A stretch of DNA of 11,136 nt from CAZAMT01 sp964486145 (lineage in GTDB: Bacteria > Bacteroidota > Bacteroidia > Bacteroidales > JAAAOM01): assembly GCA_964486145.1 (NCBI GenBank), contig CAZAMT010000128.1, positions 1 to 11,136 on the forward strand. Reading direction: 5' to 3'. Made by a program: the position numbers and the translations under genes. Positions 9,179 through 11,136 of this stretch are shown in pieces. Within the stretch, counting starts at the first letter, position 1. The number at the start of each line of letters is the position of its first letter. Under the pieces are notes generated by a model. The model had not been told where the DNA came from. It saw only the letters and a list, made by a program, of their open reading frames with translations, and did no database searches.

Positions 9179-9205
9179 CAAAAATAAAAAATCCCATCCG
9201 TCAAA
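9179..9205 (-). promoter_or_regulatory. Possible Bacteroidota-type promoter for the porin gene, embedded in the rRNA terminator
   Basis: TATTTTTG (minus strand, 9186-9179) matches the Bacteroidota -7 consensus TAnnTTTG exactly and ends four bases before the porin ATG. A TTTG (9205-9202) lies 15 bases upstream, shorter than the roughly 19-21 usual for the -33 element. If used, transcription would start at or inside the start codon, giving a leaderless or nearly leaderless mRNA. The match falls within a T-rich terminator tail and may be chance. Confidence 0.2.
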
Positions 9206-9219
9206 CGACGAATGGGATT
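9180..9219 (-). terminator. Rho-independent terminator of the rRNA operon
   Basis: A 12-position stem with one mismatch (9191-9202 paired with 9207-9218, C9198 opposite A9211) and a four-base loop (9203-9206). On the minus strand it is followed by TTTTTATTTTT (9190-9180). It begins about 8 bases after the 5S 3' end, where an rRNA operon terminator is expected. The plus-strand side has no T-run, so it acts in the rRNA direction only. Its tail runs to within five bases of the porin start codon. Confidence 0.88.
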
Positions 9220-9226
9220 AAAAAAA

Positions 9227-9333
<107 letters not shown>

Positions 9334-9405
9334 AGCCTTTCATCCGCACATTGGCGGAATAATATCATATGACAGCTGGATGATATTCACAAATGACAAA
9401 TGTTC
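9334..9405 (-). other. 23S-5S internal transcribed spacer with two hairpins
   Basis: A 72-bp spacer with no tRNA gene. It contains two perfect inverted repeats: TCCGC (9343-9347) with GCGGA (9354-9358) around a six-base loop, and AATATCAT (9361-9368) with ATGATATT (9380-9387) around an 11-base loop. Such stems in rRNA spacers often serve as processing sites; that role here is inferred. The outer limits depend on the exact mature rRNA ends, uncertain by several bases. Confidence 0.7.

Positions 9406-11136
<1,731 letters not shown>

Noticed and set aside
9175..9204. Upstream TTG start for the porin at 9204
   Set aside because: The codon sits in the loop of the rRNA terminator and would place ten residues ahead of a normal signal peptide.

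Overview
The window looks like ordinary chromosomal DNA from a member of the Bacteroidota. Four things point there: the 23S and 5S rRNA sequence, two outer-membrane protein families largely confined to that phylum (DUF5686 with a carboxypeptidase-regulatory-like domain, and a Porin_10-type putative porin), starts in AT-rich leaders without clear Shine-Dalgarno sequences, and AT-rich protein genes next to a more balanced rRNA operon. I cannot name the genus.

Layout, left to right: a 207-bp leader; valS (valyl-tRNA synthetase) on +; a 279-bp gap with one GC-rich hairpin; a DUF5686 outer-membrane protein on +; a rho-independent terminator in the 56-bp gap between convergent genes; mltF (a lipoprotein lytic transglycosylase with an SBP_bac_3 domain) on -; a putative porin on -; then the 3' part of an rRNA operon on -. 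That operon part holds the 3' ~1.7 kb of 23S rRNA, a 72-bp spacer with two hairpins, 5S rRNA and a strong terminator. The 23S 5' end and the rest of the operon lie beyond the right edge. No tRNA gene, CRISPR array, insertion sequence or other mobile element was seen.

Functionally, the window joins translation genes (valS, rRNA) with cell-envelope genes (two predicted outer-membrane beta-barrels and a peptidoglycan hydrolase). The order of the genes does not reveal a dedicated pathway. The most unusual arrangement is the porin start codon, which lies only about 50 bp downstream of 5S rRNA, right after the T-tract of the rRNA terminator. That leaves almost no room for an independent promoter. 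I see no convincing undescribed multi-gene system here.
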